From: Clostridiales bacterium
GTDB taxonomy: Bacteria > Bacillota > Clostridia > DUOD01
Direction: 5' to 3'
Assembly (NCBI GenBank): GCA_012838995.1
Contig: DUOD01000011.1
Coordinates: 1-64,000 of the forward strand
DNA length: 64,000 bases
Position 1 is the stretch's first letter; each line of letters begins with the position of its first letter. Shown here piece after piece: positions 24,888-34,806 of the stretch. Below the pieces are notes generated by a model. That model saw only the letters and a program-made list of their open reading frames with translations, had not been told where the DNA came from and ran no database searches. Position numbers and translations under genes: made by a program.

Positions 24888-25769
24888 TTATTTTTTGCCA
24901 ACCCCCAACTCCCTGGCATAAAAGAACAGGTATTGCTGTGCAAAACCTGCCAGCGACCCGAAATACTCCATGGCAAAGTCATGTATTTTTTTCATGGATG
25001 CGCCTTTTGGAAAATAAAAATACTCCATTATCCTTTTTATCCATACATCAATAGGAAATGCTTCGGGTTTGTCGCCCGAAAACAACAAAACACAATCGCC
25101 CACCTTGGGGCCTACACCGGGCAATTCCATGATGGCCCGGCGGGCTTCCCCATAGTCCATATCTTTAATTGACTCTAAATCAAACTTTGATGAAGCAATC
25201 CTTTGGGCGGTTTTTATTATATACTGTGATCTGTAACCGCACCCACAAAGGGCCAGTTCCTTTTCAGACAAGCCAGCCAACTTTTCAGGTGTAGGAAAGG
25301 TAAAAAAGGTCTTCCCCCATTTTTCCACCGCAGATCCGTAACCGGAACATAGCTTTTCTATTGTCCTTTTAATCATCGGTATCCGGTTATTTGCCGATAT
25401 AATAAAAGAAACCAGAGTTTCCCATATATCCTGCTGAAGCAACCTTATGCCAAAGCCAAACTTGACTGCGCATTCCATAATATTATCCTTTTTTAAGGCA
25501 TCCTTTATCAAACCATAATCTCTATTAAGATCAAAATAATGGCACCAAAAGCTTTGGAATTCTTCTTTTGTTGTGCCCTTAAGAATAATACTGCTGCCTT
25601 GTTGTGTCACATGCAATACCTTATTGCCCACCACTCCGGTATAACCACCGTCTTGTTCATGCCATCTAAAACACTGTCCGCATTCAAAAATATGCTGCCA
25701 TTTAAGGTGCCTTATTCCCTCTATTATAACCCCTTCGTGGGTTGCATAAACTTTGTCGTAATCACCCAT
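24888..25769 (-). CDS. 8-oxoguanine DNA glycosylase (OGG1-like)
   Basis: ECGQCFRWHEQ, helix-hairpin-helix ELPGVGPKVGDCVLLFS...AFPIDVWIKR. Start at MGDYDK. Confidence 0.9.
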   Translation of the reverse strand: MGDYDKVYATHEGVIIEGIRHLKWQHIFECGQCFRWHEQDGGYTGVVGNKVLHVTQQGSSIILKGTTKEEFQSFWCHYFDLNRDYGLIKDALKKDNIMECAVKFGFGIRLLQQDIWETLVSFIISANNRIPMIKRTIEKLCSGYGSAVEKWGKTFFTFPTPEKLAGLSEKELALCGCGYRSQYIIKTAQRIASSKFDLESIKDMDYGEARRAIMELPGVGPKVGDCVLLFSGDKPEAFPIDVWIKRIMEYFYFPKGASMKKIHDFAMEYFGSLAGFAQQYLFFYARELGVGKK

Positions 25770-25841
25770 AAGTATCCCTTCTTGGTTATTTCCTTGCAAT
25801 AATATTATTATTATACTACAAGTTGCATATTTTTTATCGAT

Positions 25842-25870
25842 AAAAAAAATAGGCTTAAGCCTATTTTTTT
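25842..25870 (-). terminator. Terminator after the NfnB/GltA-like gene
   Basis: AAAAAAATAGGCTTAAGCCTATTTTTTT. Confidence 0.8.
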
Positions 25871-27270
25871 TGTTTTAAGTATTTATCGATGGCCCGGGCA
25901 GCCTTTTTACCCGCTCCCATGGCCTGTATAACGGTGGCTGCACCCGTCACGGCATCTCCCCCGGCATATACTCCCTTTCTACTGGTTTGTCCCGTTTCTT
26001 GATCCACTATAATGCCGCCCCAAGGTTGGACATCGATGCCGGAGGTGGTTTTTGCAATCAATGGATTGGGATCGGTGCCTATTGCCATAATCACCACATC
26101 CACGTCCAAAACAAATTCAGAACCCTCTATGGGAATAGGACGTCCCCTGCCCGATTCATCCTGTTGCCCTAGTTTGGTTCTTATGCATTTTATGCCCGTT
26201 ACCCATCCGTCTTTTCCCAGTATCTCCACGGGGTTGGTTAAAACTTTGAATATTATACCCTCTTCTTTAGCGTGTTGGACTTCTTCCTTCCTGGCCGGCA
26301 TTTCACCTTCCGAACGCCTGTATACAATATATACCTTTTCCGCTCCCAGACGTAGGGCACACCTTGCAGCATCCATTGCCACGTTGCCTCCGCCCACCAC
26401 TGCCACTTTGCCGCCCCTTATTATAGGAGTATCGGACTTTGGAAAATCGTATGCCCCCATTAGATTAACCCTGGTTAGGTACTCGTTTGCCGAGTATACA
26501 CCGTTTAAGTTTTCGCCGGGGATATTCATAAACTTAGGAAGCCCGGCTCCGGTACCAATAAAAACGGCCTGGTAACCCTGTTTTAAGAGCTCATCAATGG
26601 TTATGGTTTTTCCTATTACCACATTGGGCATAAATTCCACACCCAGGTCCTTAAGCGCATCGATCTCTTGCTTAACTAAACGCTTAGGCAGCCTAAATTC
26701 GGGTATGCCGTATACCAACACTCCGCCCATCCGGTGAAGGGCCTCAAATACGGTAACCTTATATCCGCATTTTGCCAAGTCCGCCGCCGCCGTAAGACCG
26801 GCTGGCCCGCCGCCCACCACTGCCACTTTGGGAGCATTGCCTTTTTGTTTAACCGGATTTTTGGGATTACCGCTTTTGGGTTTATTGGCCATATAATAAT
26901 CGGCGGCAAAACGTTCCAACCTGCCTATGGCAACACTGTCGCCTTTTTTGGATAGTATACACATCTTCTCACACTGATCTTCTTGGGGGCACACTCTTCC
27001 GCAAATGGCGGGAAGATTGTTTGTCTTCAATATTTCTTCTGCCGCACCCATAAAATCGCCCTCTTTTATCAAGGCTATAAACTCCGGTATCCTCACGTTA
27101 ACAGGGCATCCCTTGACACAGGCCGGTTTTTTGCAATTTAAACATCTTTCAGCTTCTTCCATTGCCTGTTCCTTTGTATAACCCAAGGCAACCTCGTCAA
27201 AGTTATTTTTCCTTTTACCGGGATGCTGTTCCGGCATGGCGGTTTTTTTCTTTTTGTGCGTCATCTGCAT
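25861..27270 (-). CDS. gltA: NADPH-dependent glutamate synthase small-subunit-like / NfnB-type oxidoreductase
   Basis: AERCLNCKKPACVKGCPVNVRIPEFI, VGGGPAGLTAAADLAKCGYKVTVFE; overlaps an NfnA-like gene. Confidence 0.9.
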   Translation of the reverse strand: MQMTHKKKKTAMPEQHPGKRKNNFDEVALGYTKEQAMEEAERCLNCKKPACVKGCPVNVRIPEFIALIKEGDFMGAAEEILKTNNLPAICGRVCPQEDQCEKMCILSKKGDSVAIGRLERFAADYYMANKPKSGNPKNPVKQKGNAPKVAVVGGGPAGLTAAADLAKCGYKVTVFEALHRMGGVLVYGIPEFRLPKRLVKQEIDALKDLGVEFMPNVVIGKTITIDELLKQGYQAVFIGTGAGLPKFMNIPGENLNGVYSANEYLTRVNLMGAYDFPKSDTPIIRGGKVAVVGGGNVAMDAARCALRLGAEKVYIVYRRSEGEMPARKEEVQHAKEEGIIFKVLTNPVEILGKDGWVTGIKCIRTKLGQQDESGRGRPIPIEGSEFVLDVDVVIMAIGTDPNPLIAKTTSGIDVQPWGGIIVDQETGQTSRKGVYAGGDAVTGAATVIQAMGAGKKAARAIDKYLKQKK

Positions 27271-28097
27271 ACACCCCTATGCTCAATACTGTCCAAAGCA
27301 CTTTTTTCGTGATCCTTATACACTGACTGTCTTCTCATGGCCTCATCAAAATCCACCAAATGACCGTCAAAGTCCGGGCCGTCAACACATGCATATTTGA
27401 CCTGGCCCCCCACCGTCACCCTGCACCCACCGCACATACCGGTACCGTCGATCATTATGGGGTTCATACTCACCGTCGTAGAAATCCCGTATTCCTTTGT
27501 GAGTTTGGATACCATCTTCATCATGATTAAAGGACCGATGGCTATAACATGATCATACTTATGCCCTGCATCAAGTAATGCCTTTGCGGCATCCGTAACA
27601 AAACCCTTTTGACCATAGGAACCGTCATCGGTAGTAATATAAACATCATGGGCCACTTTTCTAATCTGTTCTTCCAGTATTATATATTCCTTACTTTTGG
27701 CGCCTAATATTACATCAACATGGGTTCCCTTTTGGAATAAATACTTAACCTGGGGATATAAAGGTGCAATCCCCACCCCGCCGCCAATACATAAAACCCT
27801 TTCAAAACCGTCGAGCTTAGATTCCGTCCCCAAGGGCCCAACAAAATCTTGTATAAATCCGCCTTGTTCCTTTGTTGCCAATAATATGGTTGTCTTGCCC
27901 ACCGCCTGGAAAATTATTGTAACAATTCCTTTTTTTCTATCATAGTCAGCAATAGTCAAAGGAATCCTTTCTCCCCTGTCATGGACCCTCAAAATAACAA
28001 ATTGGCCGGGCATGGCCTTTTGTGCTACCAACGGCGCCGCTATATCCATCCAGTACAAATTTTCAGCAAGTTTTTCCTTTTTGACTATTTTGAACAC
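27261..28097 (-). CDS. Sulfide/dihydroorotate dehydrogenase-like FAD/NAD-binding subunit (NfnA-like)
   Basis: GVGIAPLYPQVKYLFQKG; C-terminal CGGCRVTVGGQVKYACVDGPDFDGHLVDFDEAMRRQ. Confidence 0.9.
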   Translation of the reverse strand: MFKIVKKEKLAENLYWMDIAAPLVAQKAMPGQFVILRVHDRGERIPLTIADYDRKKGIVTIIFQAVGKTTILLATKEQGGFIQDFVGPLGTESKLDGFERVLCIGGGVGIAPLYPQVKYLFQKGTHVDVILGAKSKEYIILEEQIRKVAHDVYITTDDGSYGQKGFVTDAAKALLDAGHKYDHVIAIGPLIMMKMVSKLTKEYGISTTVSMNPIMIDGTGMCGGCRVTVGGQVKYACVDGPDFDGHLVDFDEAMRRQSVYKDHEKSALDSIEHRGVCR

Positions 28098-28114
28098 GGG
28101 TGCACCCCCCTTTT

Positions 28115-28957
28115 TTATTTATGTCCATTGGCGACGACAATGCTTTTTACGGTGATATCTATAAACAACACATTTAATCCGGTGCATTGTTCAACTTTCC
28201 TTATAATATCCTCCTTCAATTGTCTTACTGCAGCGGGTATTTCCACGCCGTACACAGCAGATAAGTCTACCTTTATTACTATACCTTGTTTTTTGCTTTC
28301 AATACTTACTTTAAAAATCCTGCCAATCCATTTATTGCCGCTGCATATATAGTATACCAAGGAAATAATGGCCGTATCCGATATGTAATACCTGCCTAAA
28401 TAGCTGTAGGTCGGCCTGACCACCGTCTTTTCGCTTAACGGCAGACGATCATTTTTACTCTTCTTTCTAAATATTCTTAAAGCATCTATGAAATACCCGG
28501 AAAACTCTTTTTTGATTTCAAAAGTGGGAACGGGAATAACGTGCATCCCTTGTTCATCTCTAATCCTTCTGGCTCGCCTTATTTCCCTTTCGGTGGCTAC
28601 ATCCTGTATATATATTTTTTCATAATCGGGATTTAGGTCCAGATTTTTTATTATTTTTTCGATCATTTGTTCAGATGTGCCGAGAATTAACAACGAATTG
28701 GGCTTGTACTGTTTTAATGCCTGTTTAACCTGGGCTGCATGGGCGTTGTTCATGAACAGGGCTCTTTTTATGGCCGATATCTTGGATGGTTCCCTTTTGG
28801 CTGAAACCCCGGCTATTATTTTGTTACCCTTAATTAGCAACCCGTCGTCTATTATATATTCAATATTCCTTTCGTTGGCGACCATGGACGCCCTGTAGCT
28901 CTTGCCCGTGCCGCTGGATCCGATTAATGCGTAAATGTTCAATATATTTCCTCCCAA
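28115..28957 (-). CDS. P-loop NTPase with C-terminal Asp23/Gls24-like domain, function unknown
   Basis: ALIGSSGTGKSYRAS Walker A; VEIPAAVRQLKEDIIRKVEQCTGLNVLFIDITV resembles the Asp23 fold. Confidence 0.7.
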   Translation of the reverse strand: MGGNILNIYALIGSSGTGKSYRASMVANERNIEYIIDDGLLIKGNKIIAGVSAKREPSKISAIKRALFMNNAHAAQVKQALKQYKPNSLLILGTSEQMIEKIIKNLDLNPDYEKIYIQDVATEREIRRARRIRDEQGMHVIPVPTFEIKKEFSGYFIDALRIFRKKSKNDRLPLSEKTVVRPTYSYLGRYYISDTAIISLVYYICSGNKWIGRIFKVSIESKKQGIVIKVDLSAVYGVEIPAAVRQLKEDIIRKVEQCTGLNVLFIDITVKSIVVANGHK

Positions 28958-29041
28958 TCTTACGGGTATGTTATTTTTTTAACTTTGTTTTTATTATATT
29001 ACATATGATGGAAAAGTACAATTCTAACAAGGAGCATGGCA

Positions 29042-29692
29042 TTACTCCTGGGTTGAAATCGACTCATTTTTATAATAAGAACACATGTCTTTTATAGGAC
29101 ATTGATTGCATAAGGGGTTGCGCGCTTTGCAGATGTTTCTTCCATGATATATCAGCCAATGATGGGCCTTAGACCATTTATCTTTAGGTATATTTTTCAT
29201 TAATTGCTTTTCGGTTTCCAGCACGCTTTTACTGTTGGCAAGACCGATCCTATTGGCAACCCTAAATACATGGGTGTCGACGGCAATGGCATCTTTACCA
29301 AAGGCGTTGCTCAATACCACGTTGGCAGTCTTTCTCCCCACCCCCGGTAATTTCTGCAATTGTTCTAGATCATCGGGCACCCTGCCGTTGAATTTCTCAA
29401 TTATCATTTCACAGGTTTTTTTAATGTTTTTTGCCTTAGTTTTATACAGTCCACAACCTTTAATATATTGCTGAAGTTGTTGTAAAGACATGTCATGCAT
29501 CTTTTGGACCGTTCCGTAATCCTTAAATAAGACTTCCGTAACTTTGTTGACCTGCTTGTCGGTAGTCTGAGCGGATAATATGGTAGCGATGAGCAATTGA
29601 AAAGGGGTACGGTATCTTAAAGCGGTTGTGGGATTGGGATACAGCTTGTCCAAAGCATCTAAAATATCCTTTACCAAATGTTTATCCAACAT
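29042..29692 (-). CDS. nth: Endonuclease III
   Basis: LLIATILSAQTTDKQVN, LPGVGRKTANVVL, C-x6-C-x2-C-x5-C cluster. Confidence 0.96.
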   Translation of the reverse strand: MLDKHLVKDILDALDKLYPNPTTALRYRTPFQLLIATILSAQTTDKQVNKVTEVLFKDYGTVQKMHDMSLQQLQQYIKGCGLYKTKAKNIKKTCEMIIEKFNGRVPDDLEQLQKLPGVGRKTANVVLSNAFGKDAIAVDTHVFRVANRIGLANSKSVLETEKQLMKNIPKDKWSKAHHWLIYHGRNICKARNPLCNQCPIKDMCSYYKNESISTQE

Positions 29693-30181
29693 TGTCCTCC
29701 TTTATCACGGCCCTTTTTATAGTAACCCACTTAATACGTAAGCCATATAAATAATATACTTGTGTTATAAAATAATGTAAACATCTTTAGCTAAATTTTA
29801 TACCTTTACAATATTTAACAATACACCTCCCTTATCCTTTTGTGCCCTGACAAACAAAGTGGCAATTATAACCTTACATCCGTCTAAAACTTCAAATTTA
29901 CCGGCATCAATGCTTCAGGACATCCCCAAAAACCTTTATCTTCCTGCTCCCTTTGCCTCTTATTACTCTTCTCTTTTATGTATACCTTATAATGATTAAA
30001 ATGAAAACTCCATTTACATAGACCGGCCCATACCTGCACAATCCGGTCCATCATGGGAACTAGGTAAATAAATGCATTTTTATTTGCATTATTTACCTTG
30101 GTAAACCTTAATGGATCTATTTGATTTTGTAATAAATACGTAATATAATTGTAACATATTATGTAGACAAGGGGTGTTAAA

Positions 30182-30889
30182 ATGTTTAAGAAAACCACTT
30201 CAATGTTACTTGTGTCATTACTCATACTGCTTTTTTGTTTCAGCATTCCGGGCAATGCTCAAGCAAAAACAATTACCAGCCACTCTTGGAAATACACCAT
30301 TTCCGGCAATAATGCGGGATATACAATCAAGCCCGTTACTGCCAAAATTTCCTTTAATTCTTTTAAATGGTTGAGGATTAACCTGGACCAATACTTCAAT
30401 ATACCCAAAAGTCCTCAGCCTCAGCCGCAGCCTCAGCCGCAGCCTCAACCCCAGCCAGAACCGGAACCGCAACCCCAACCACAGCCGCAGCCGGAAAACC
30501 CATATTCTCTGAATAAAATGGAAGAGGAGATGCTTGGCTACGTTAATCAGGCCCGAGCAAATGCGGGATTGAAGCCTTTGGTTGTAGACTATGAGCTTTC
30601 GAGGGTGGCCAGGATAAAATCCAATGATATGAAGGAAAACAATTATTTCTCCCACACTTCACCCAAATACGGTTCTCCCTTTGAAATGATGAATGCCTTT
30701 GGTATTAAATACAGGACCGCGGGAGAAAATATCGCCAAAAACTCCAGCGTACTGGGGGCCCATACCAGTCTAATGAACTCGGAAGGACATAGAAGAAATA
30801 TTTTAAATAGCAGCTTCACCCATATCGGCATAGGTATTGTATCTACCAATTCAGGAATTATAGTAACCCAAATGTTTATAGGAAAATGA
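30182..30889 (+). CDS. Secreted CAP (SCP/PR1) domain protein with Pro-Gln/Pro-Glu linker
   Basis: Signal peptide-like N-terminus, (PQ)n/(PE)n linker, NQARANAGLKPLVVDYELSRVARIKSNDM, HRRNILNSSFTHIGIG. Confidence 0.92.
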   Translation: MFKKTTSMLLVSLLILLFCFSIPGNAQAKTITSHSWKYTISGNNAGYTIKPVTAKISFNSFKWLRINLDQYFNIPKSPQPQPQPQPQPQPQPEPEPQPQPQPQPENPYSLNKMEEEMLGYVNQARANAGLKPLVVDYELSRVARIKSNDMKENNYFSHTSPKYGSPFEMMNAFGIKYRTAGENIAKNSSVLGAHTSLMNSEGHRRNILNSSFTHIGIGIVSTNSGIIVTQMFIGK

Positions 30890-30893
30890 GTTG

Positions 30894-30937
30894 AATATGT
30901 AAAAGGCTGTTTTGTTCAAAACAGCCTTTTACATATT
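30894..30937. terminator. Bidirectional terminator
   Basis: AATATGTAAAAGGCTGTTTTG-TT-CAAAACAGCCTTTTACATATT. Confidence 0.88.
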
Positions 30938-30963
30938 ATTGGCCAACATTTTATACTATCCGC

Positions 30964-31599
30964 CTAAGGACGTGTTTTTTTCTGAGGTGGGAAGAAAGGT
31001 GGAAGCGGTCTTTTTAAGAATTCATCACATACGTCTTCCAGAGCTTCATCGTCACATTCCCTAGGCTGCGGGCAGAAGCCTAATGTCTGGACTAATAGCT
31101 GAACTTTCCCAACCACCTTAACGACTATAAATACCCCAATGGAAAGTATCAATTTTTTACCGATTATTTCATGTTCCAGTACTTCCGAAAGTGTCTCTAC
31201 CATAATTTCGAAGGTGAATTCATCTCTGGAATCAGGAACATACATTATCATGCTCTTTTCAAATTGTAAATGCCCGGCAATAGCTTGTACGGATCCCGTT
31301 GCTTCGTTACGTACTCTGCTAATAAAGGGGACTTTGAGGGTAAAGGATACCCTTGCAAAGTTTTCCTTCTTTTGATGTTTGAGAGGTTTAATTCTTAATG
31401 TACCATCCACTATCACCCCCGGCTTGAACTTGGTAGACAAGTATGTCGCTTGCTTGCAGTCTTCCGGCAGGGGTAAAACCACCGAGGGCTCGCACTCCCT
31501 TTGGAAACAGGAATCATATACCTTATCAGCTATTATACATTCAGGCTTTAAAGCATATGGATCTTTACGCTGGCTTGAAACCTGGTCCTCAAATGCCAT
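30964..31599 (-). CDS. Hypothetical protein, weakly SPOCS (DUF3794)-like
   Basis: 211 aa ORF with upstream RBS; CIIADKVYDSCFQREC motif and beta-rich pattern. Confidence 0.6.
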   Translation of the reverse strand: MAFEDQVSSQRKDPYALKPECIIADKVYDSCFQRECEPSVVLPLPEDCKQATYLSTKFKPGVIVDGTLRIKPLKHQKKENFARVSFTLKVPFISRVRNEATGSVQAIAGHLQFEKSMIMYVPDSRDEFTFEIMVETLSEVLEHEIIGKKLILSIGVFIVVKVVGKVQLLVQTLGFCPQPRECDDEALEDVCDEFLKRPLPPFFPPQKKTRP

Positions 31600-31753
31600 T
31601 TTTCTCCCCCCTTTACCCTAAATTTCCTTTAATATGTTTTTCTATGATTAATATACTTACATGGAGTAATAATTGTTACATATTATTGTAAAATAGCAAG
31701 AAAAAAATTTACCTGCATATATTGTACTAATCCCTATTTGAGGAAAGGCAGGT

Positions 31754-33190
31754 ATGCTTATGGGTATTATTAAGCCAAAGGGGTTTTTGTTGTGTGCTCA
31801 GGAAGGATTATGGCATATATACAAGGAAAACAATTGTACGATAACATGCCAAAGATATAACCATGACGGAACAATGGAGTCATCCTTAAGGATGTCCGAG
31901 TACGTAATAGCGGATTTTTCCGTTGATGTGGACAGTAAGAATATACCCCATATATTCTTCTATACCGACAAAGGCCAACTGTTTTTGGGTTGTATGAAAA
32001 AGGAAGGCTGGGACATTCAACCCTTATCAACCTTCGATCCGTCCAAATATGCCATTTTCTGTCCCAACCTAATAATTGCATCAAACCATATCCACCTAAT
32101 TTTTCTTTTAAAGAACTACCGGGACAATACCCACAATATTCTACACCAATATTGGGACAACACCCAATGGAGAATAAATAAAGTCACGCAACCCGATTCA
32201 CCGGTCAAAAGCCAGGCCATTATAAATGTTAAAATAGACGGCAATGATAACCTGCACCTTACATACAACACAGGCAGCATCCAGGGAAACTATCAATTGT
32301 ACTACGTTAAATACAACCACCGCCTCAACCTTTGGAGTTCACCCGTTGAAGTAACAAACAGGATGAATAACCATTTCGATTGGGATATGGCCATCGATCA
32401 TAACAACAATGCAAATATTGCATGGATAGCAAAAACAGATGTTCATAACATATGCCTTAGGGTTTTCGGTAATTCTGCCGACAAGGAAATCTTTAACGGT
32501 ATTGTGGACAGTCGTCCCCTGCCCTGTTCGTATGTATCATTGTTCCAAGTCAATAATAATTTAAATATATTGTGGCAGGAAAGTAAAAATTTAAGGACAA
32601 AAGAATCAAAGAACATGGGTAAAACCTGGCAACAGCTGTACTCCCCCTCCCTGGCAGGTAAGGTCGTATATTGTTTCAACCTCATTAATCCCTCCCTGGT
32701 AGACACCCATAACATATACTATGATAAATTTATCAAGGTTTTCGGTATGCTCAAAGATAGGTTACATATCTATCGTTTATGTGATTTAAATCCGTTGTTT
32801 AACGACCAATCCCAACGCCAAGAAAAAGATCCGGCCAAAAACAATTATTGGGCAGGTATCCAAAAACCCATTGCTTTTATGAAGGACGATTGGGCGGATA
32901 TGGATTATCAAAGTCAAATAATGACATGGGAAAACAATGAAAACTTGGTGGATATTGATAACTACACCACCCAAGAACTTTTACAATATATAAAGGATAG
33001 AATAAACTTTCTTAATAAAAGGCAGTTTGCCATAACACAGCAATTACAAAAAATATCAGACGAAATGGAAAAAACGGATGGAAAAATCAGGGCCTGGCAG
33101 CATATTGTAGATACATTACAGCATGAAATTTCAATATTAAAGGAAAAAACTTTGTTAAAAAGGATTATAAAACTGTTAAAGAGTCATTAA
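31754..33190 (+). CDS. Hypothetical beta-propeller-like protein with C-terminal coiled coil
   Basis: 478 aa ORF with RBS; repeated beta-strand blades with Asp/Asn-rich loops; C-terminal heptad-like region. Confidence 0.6.
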   Translation: MLMGIIKPKGFLLCAQEGLWHIYKENNCTITCQRYNHDGTMESSLRMSEYVIADFSVDVDSKNIPHIFFYTDKGQLFLGCMKKEGWDIQPLSTFDPSKYAIFCPNLIIASNHIHLIFLLKNYRDNTHNILHQYWDNTQWRINKVTQPDSPVKSQAIINVKIDGNDNLHLTYNTGSIQGNYQLYYVKYNHRLNLWSSPVEVTNRMNNHFDWDMAIDHNNNANIAWIAKTDVHNICLRVFGNSADKEIFNGIVDSRPLPCSYVSLFQVNNNLNILWQESKNLRTKESKNMGKTWQQLYSPSLAGKVVYCFNLINPSLVDTHNIYYDKFIKVFGMLKDRLHIYRLCDLNPLFNDQSQRQEKDPAKNNYWAGIQKPIAFMKDDWADMDYQSQIMTWENNENLVDIDNYTTQELLQYIKDRINFLNKRQFAITQQLQKISDEMEKTDGKIRAWQHIVDTLQHEISILKEKTLLKRIIKLLKSH

Positions 33191-33439
33191 GGTATAGGTG
33201 TTGTTGCATCCATCACTTTGAACGTGGTACACCCCCTGTACGGATAAATACCTTTTTGTATACAATTCCCTTTTTACAATACCTGTGTATAATAAGGGAA
33301 ATTTTATAGACAAGCTACATCCATGGGATATTTCCATGGGTGTTGACATAACGGTCAATCTGCTTCTTATTTTCGATTGGTTATAAAAACTCATCGCATG
33401 TTGTCTGGATGTAAAGACTATCAAACCATATTCATACAT
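33176..33439 (-). CDS. DUF3343 family protein (putative Se/S carrier-like)
   Basis: MYEYGLIVFTSRQHAMSFYNQSKIRSRLTVMSTPMEISHGCSLSIKF; start at 33439. Confidence 0.78.
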   Translation of the reverse strand: MYEYGLIVFTSRQHAMSFYNQSKIRSRLTVMSTPMEISHGCSLSIKFPLLYTGIVKRELYTKRYLSVQGVYHVQSDGCNNTYTLMTL

Positions 33440-33565
33440 GCTTACCTCTCCCCACAAATCCTTAAATTAATATATGTGTAAACCCTTCTAAAAGTTCTGT
33501 CAATTAAAATGTCAATCTTTAACAAAAAACATATATTAAAACTAGGAGCTATAAGGAGGGATATA

Positions 33566-34708
33566 ATGATATATCTGGATAATGCCGCCACATCTTGGCC
33601 TAAACCCAAAGAAGTGCATAAATATATGGAAAAATGCTTGAAAATGTGCGGCGGTAATCCTGGGCGGGGAACGTATAAATCGGCGCTGGATGCAGAAAAA
33701 ATAGTTTACTCCACCCGGGAATGTTTGGCAAAACTGTTTAATATAGAAAACCCATTGGACATTATATTTACAATGAATGCCACCTATGGTATTAATTTTG
33801 CGATAAAAGGTATGGTCAAACCCGGTGATCACGTAATTACAACCTCAATGGAACATAACGCCGTTGCCCGTCCCTTGATACAGCTAAAAAATGACATAGG
33901 ACTTAAAATAACCTTTATTAATTGCAGCACAACCGGACAAATAGATTTAAATGAAATAAGAAAAGCCATTACACCGGAAACCAGGCTAATTGTCAGTACC
34001 CATGCATCCAATGTAACTGGTACCATTATGCCAATAGATGAAATAGGCATGATAGCCCGTCAGTACAACATCCCCTTTCTGGTGGACGCTTCACAGACAG
34101 CCGGTGTAATACCGATTGATACAAAAAAATCCAATATAAAGCTATTGGCTTTCCCCGGACATAAAGGTCTCATGGGACCTCAGGGCATTGGCGGGCTGTA
34201 TGTGGAGCATGGCATCAATTTAAATCCCATTATAACGGGCGGTACGGGCAGCAATTCCGCCAATCTTAACCAGCCCATGGAAACACCCGACAGATATGAA
34301 AGCGGTACATTAAATCTTCCGGGTATAGGGGGACTATATGGTGCCCTTAAATTTATCCTGAATAAAAAAGTTCAAAACATATATAACCATGAAAAAAAAT
34401 TGACTGATATATTAATCTCAAAACTTCAACGAATAAGAGGAATAAAGGTTTACTGCGGTAATGTCAGAAACAGGGTAGGCGTTGTGTCCTTTAATTATAA
34501 GGATGTGGATTCCCGTTTAATAGGGGATCTTTTAACGGAACACGGCATCGCGGTAAGAACCGGACTCCACTGTGCCCCCCTCGCCCATAACACCATCGGG
34601 ACCCTAAAACAGGGCACCGTCAGATTTAGCATGGGTTATTTCAATACCAAATACGACATTGATTATGCAGTCCATACCCTAAAGCATATAATATCAAAAC
34701 ATTTGTAG
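33566..34708 (+). CDS. Cysteine desulfurase family PLP-dependent enzyme (class V aminotransferase fold)
   Basis: MIYLDNAATSWPKPKEV, FPGHKGLMGPQGIGGLYV, GLHCAPLAH; RBS AAGGAGGG. Confidence 0.92.
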   Translation: MIYLDNAATSWPKPKEVHKYMEKCLKMCGGNPGRGTYKSALDAEKIVYSTRECLAKLFNIENPLDIIFTMNATYGINFAIKGMVKPGDHVITTSMEHNAVARPLIQLKNDIGLKITFINCSTTGQIDLNEIRKAITPETRLIVSTHASNVTGTIMPIDEIGMIARQYNIPFLVDASQTAGVIPIDTKKSNIKLLAFPGHKGLMGPQGIGGLYVEHGINLNPIITGGTGSNSANLNQPMETPDRYESGTLNLPGIGGLYGALKFILNKKVQNIYNHEKKLTDILISKLQRIRGIKVYCGNVRNRVGVVSFNYKDVDSRLIGDLLTEHGIAVRTGLHCAPLAHNTIGTLKQGTVRFSMGYFNTKYDIDYAVHTLKHIISKHL

Positions 34709-34806
34709 AAGAGGAAACAGCCCTTTAGGTTTATGCCTGTCCAGTTCTATATTTATATATTCAATAACGGGTTTGCATCTATATAATAAAATCAATTTTA
34801 GGAGGT

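Noticed and set aside
29884-30255. Minus-strand 123-aa ORF
   Set aside because: Overlaps the signal-peptide end of the CAP-domain gene, no RBS or family motif seen.
30413-30495. Short tandem repeats that could be mistaken for a CRISPR or VNTR locus
   Set aside because: They encode an in-frame (PQ)n/(PE)n linker inside a secreted CAP protein.
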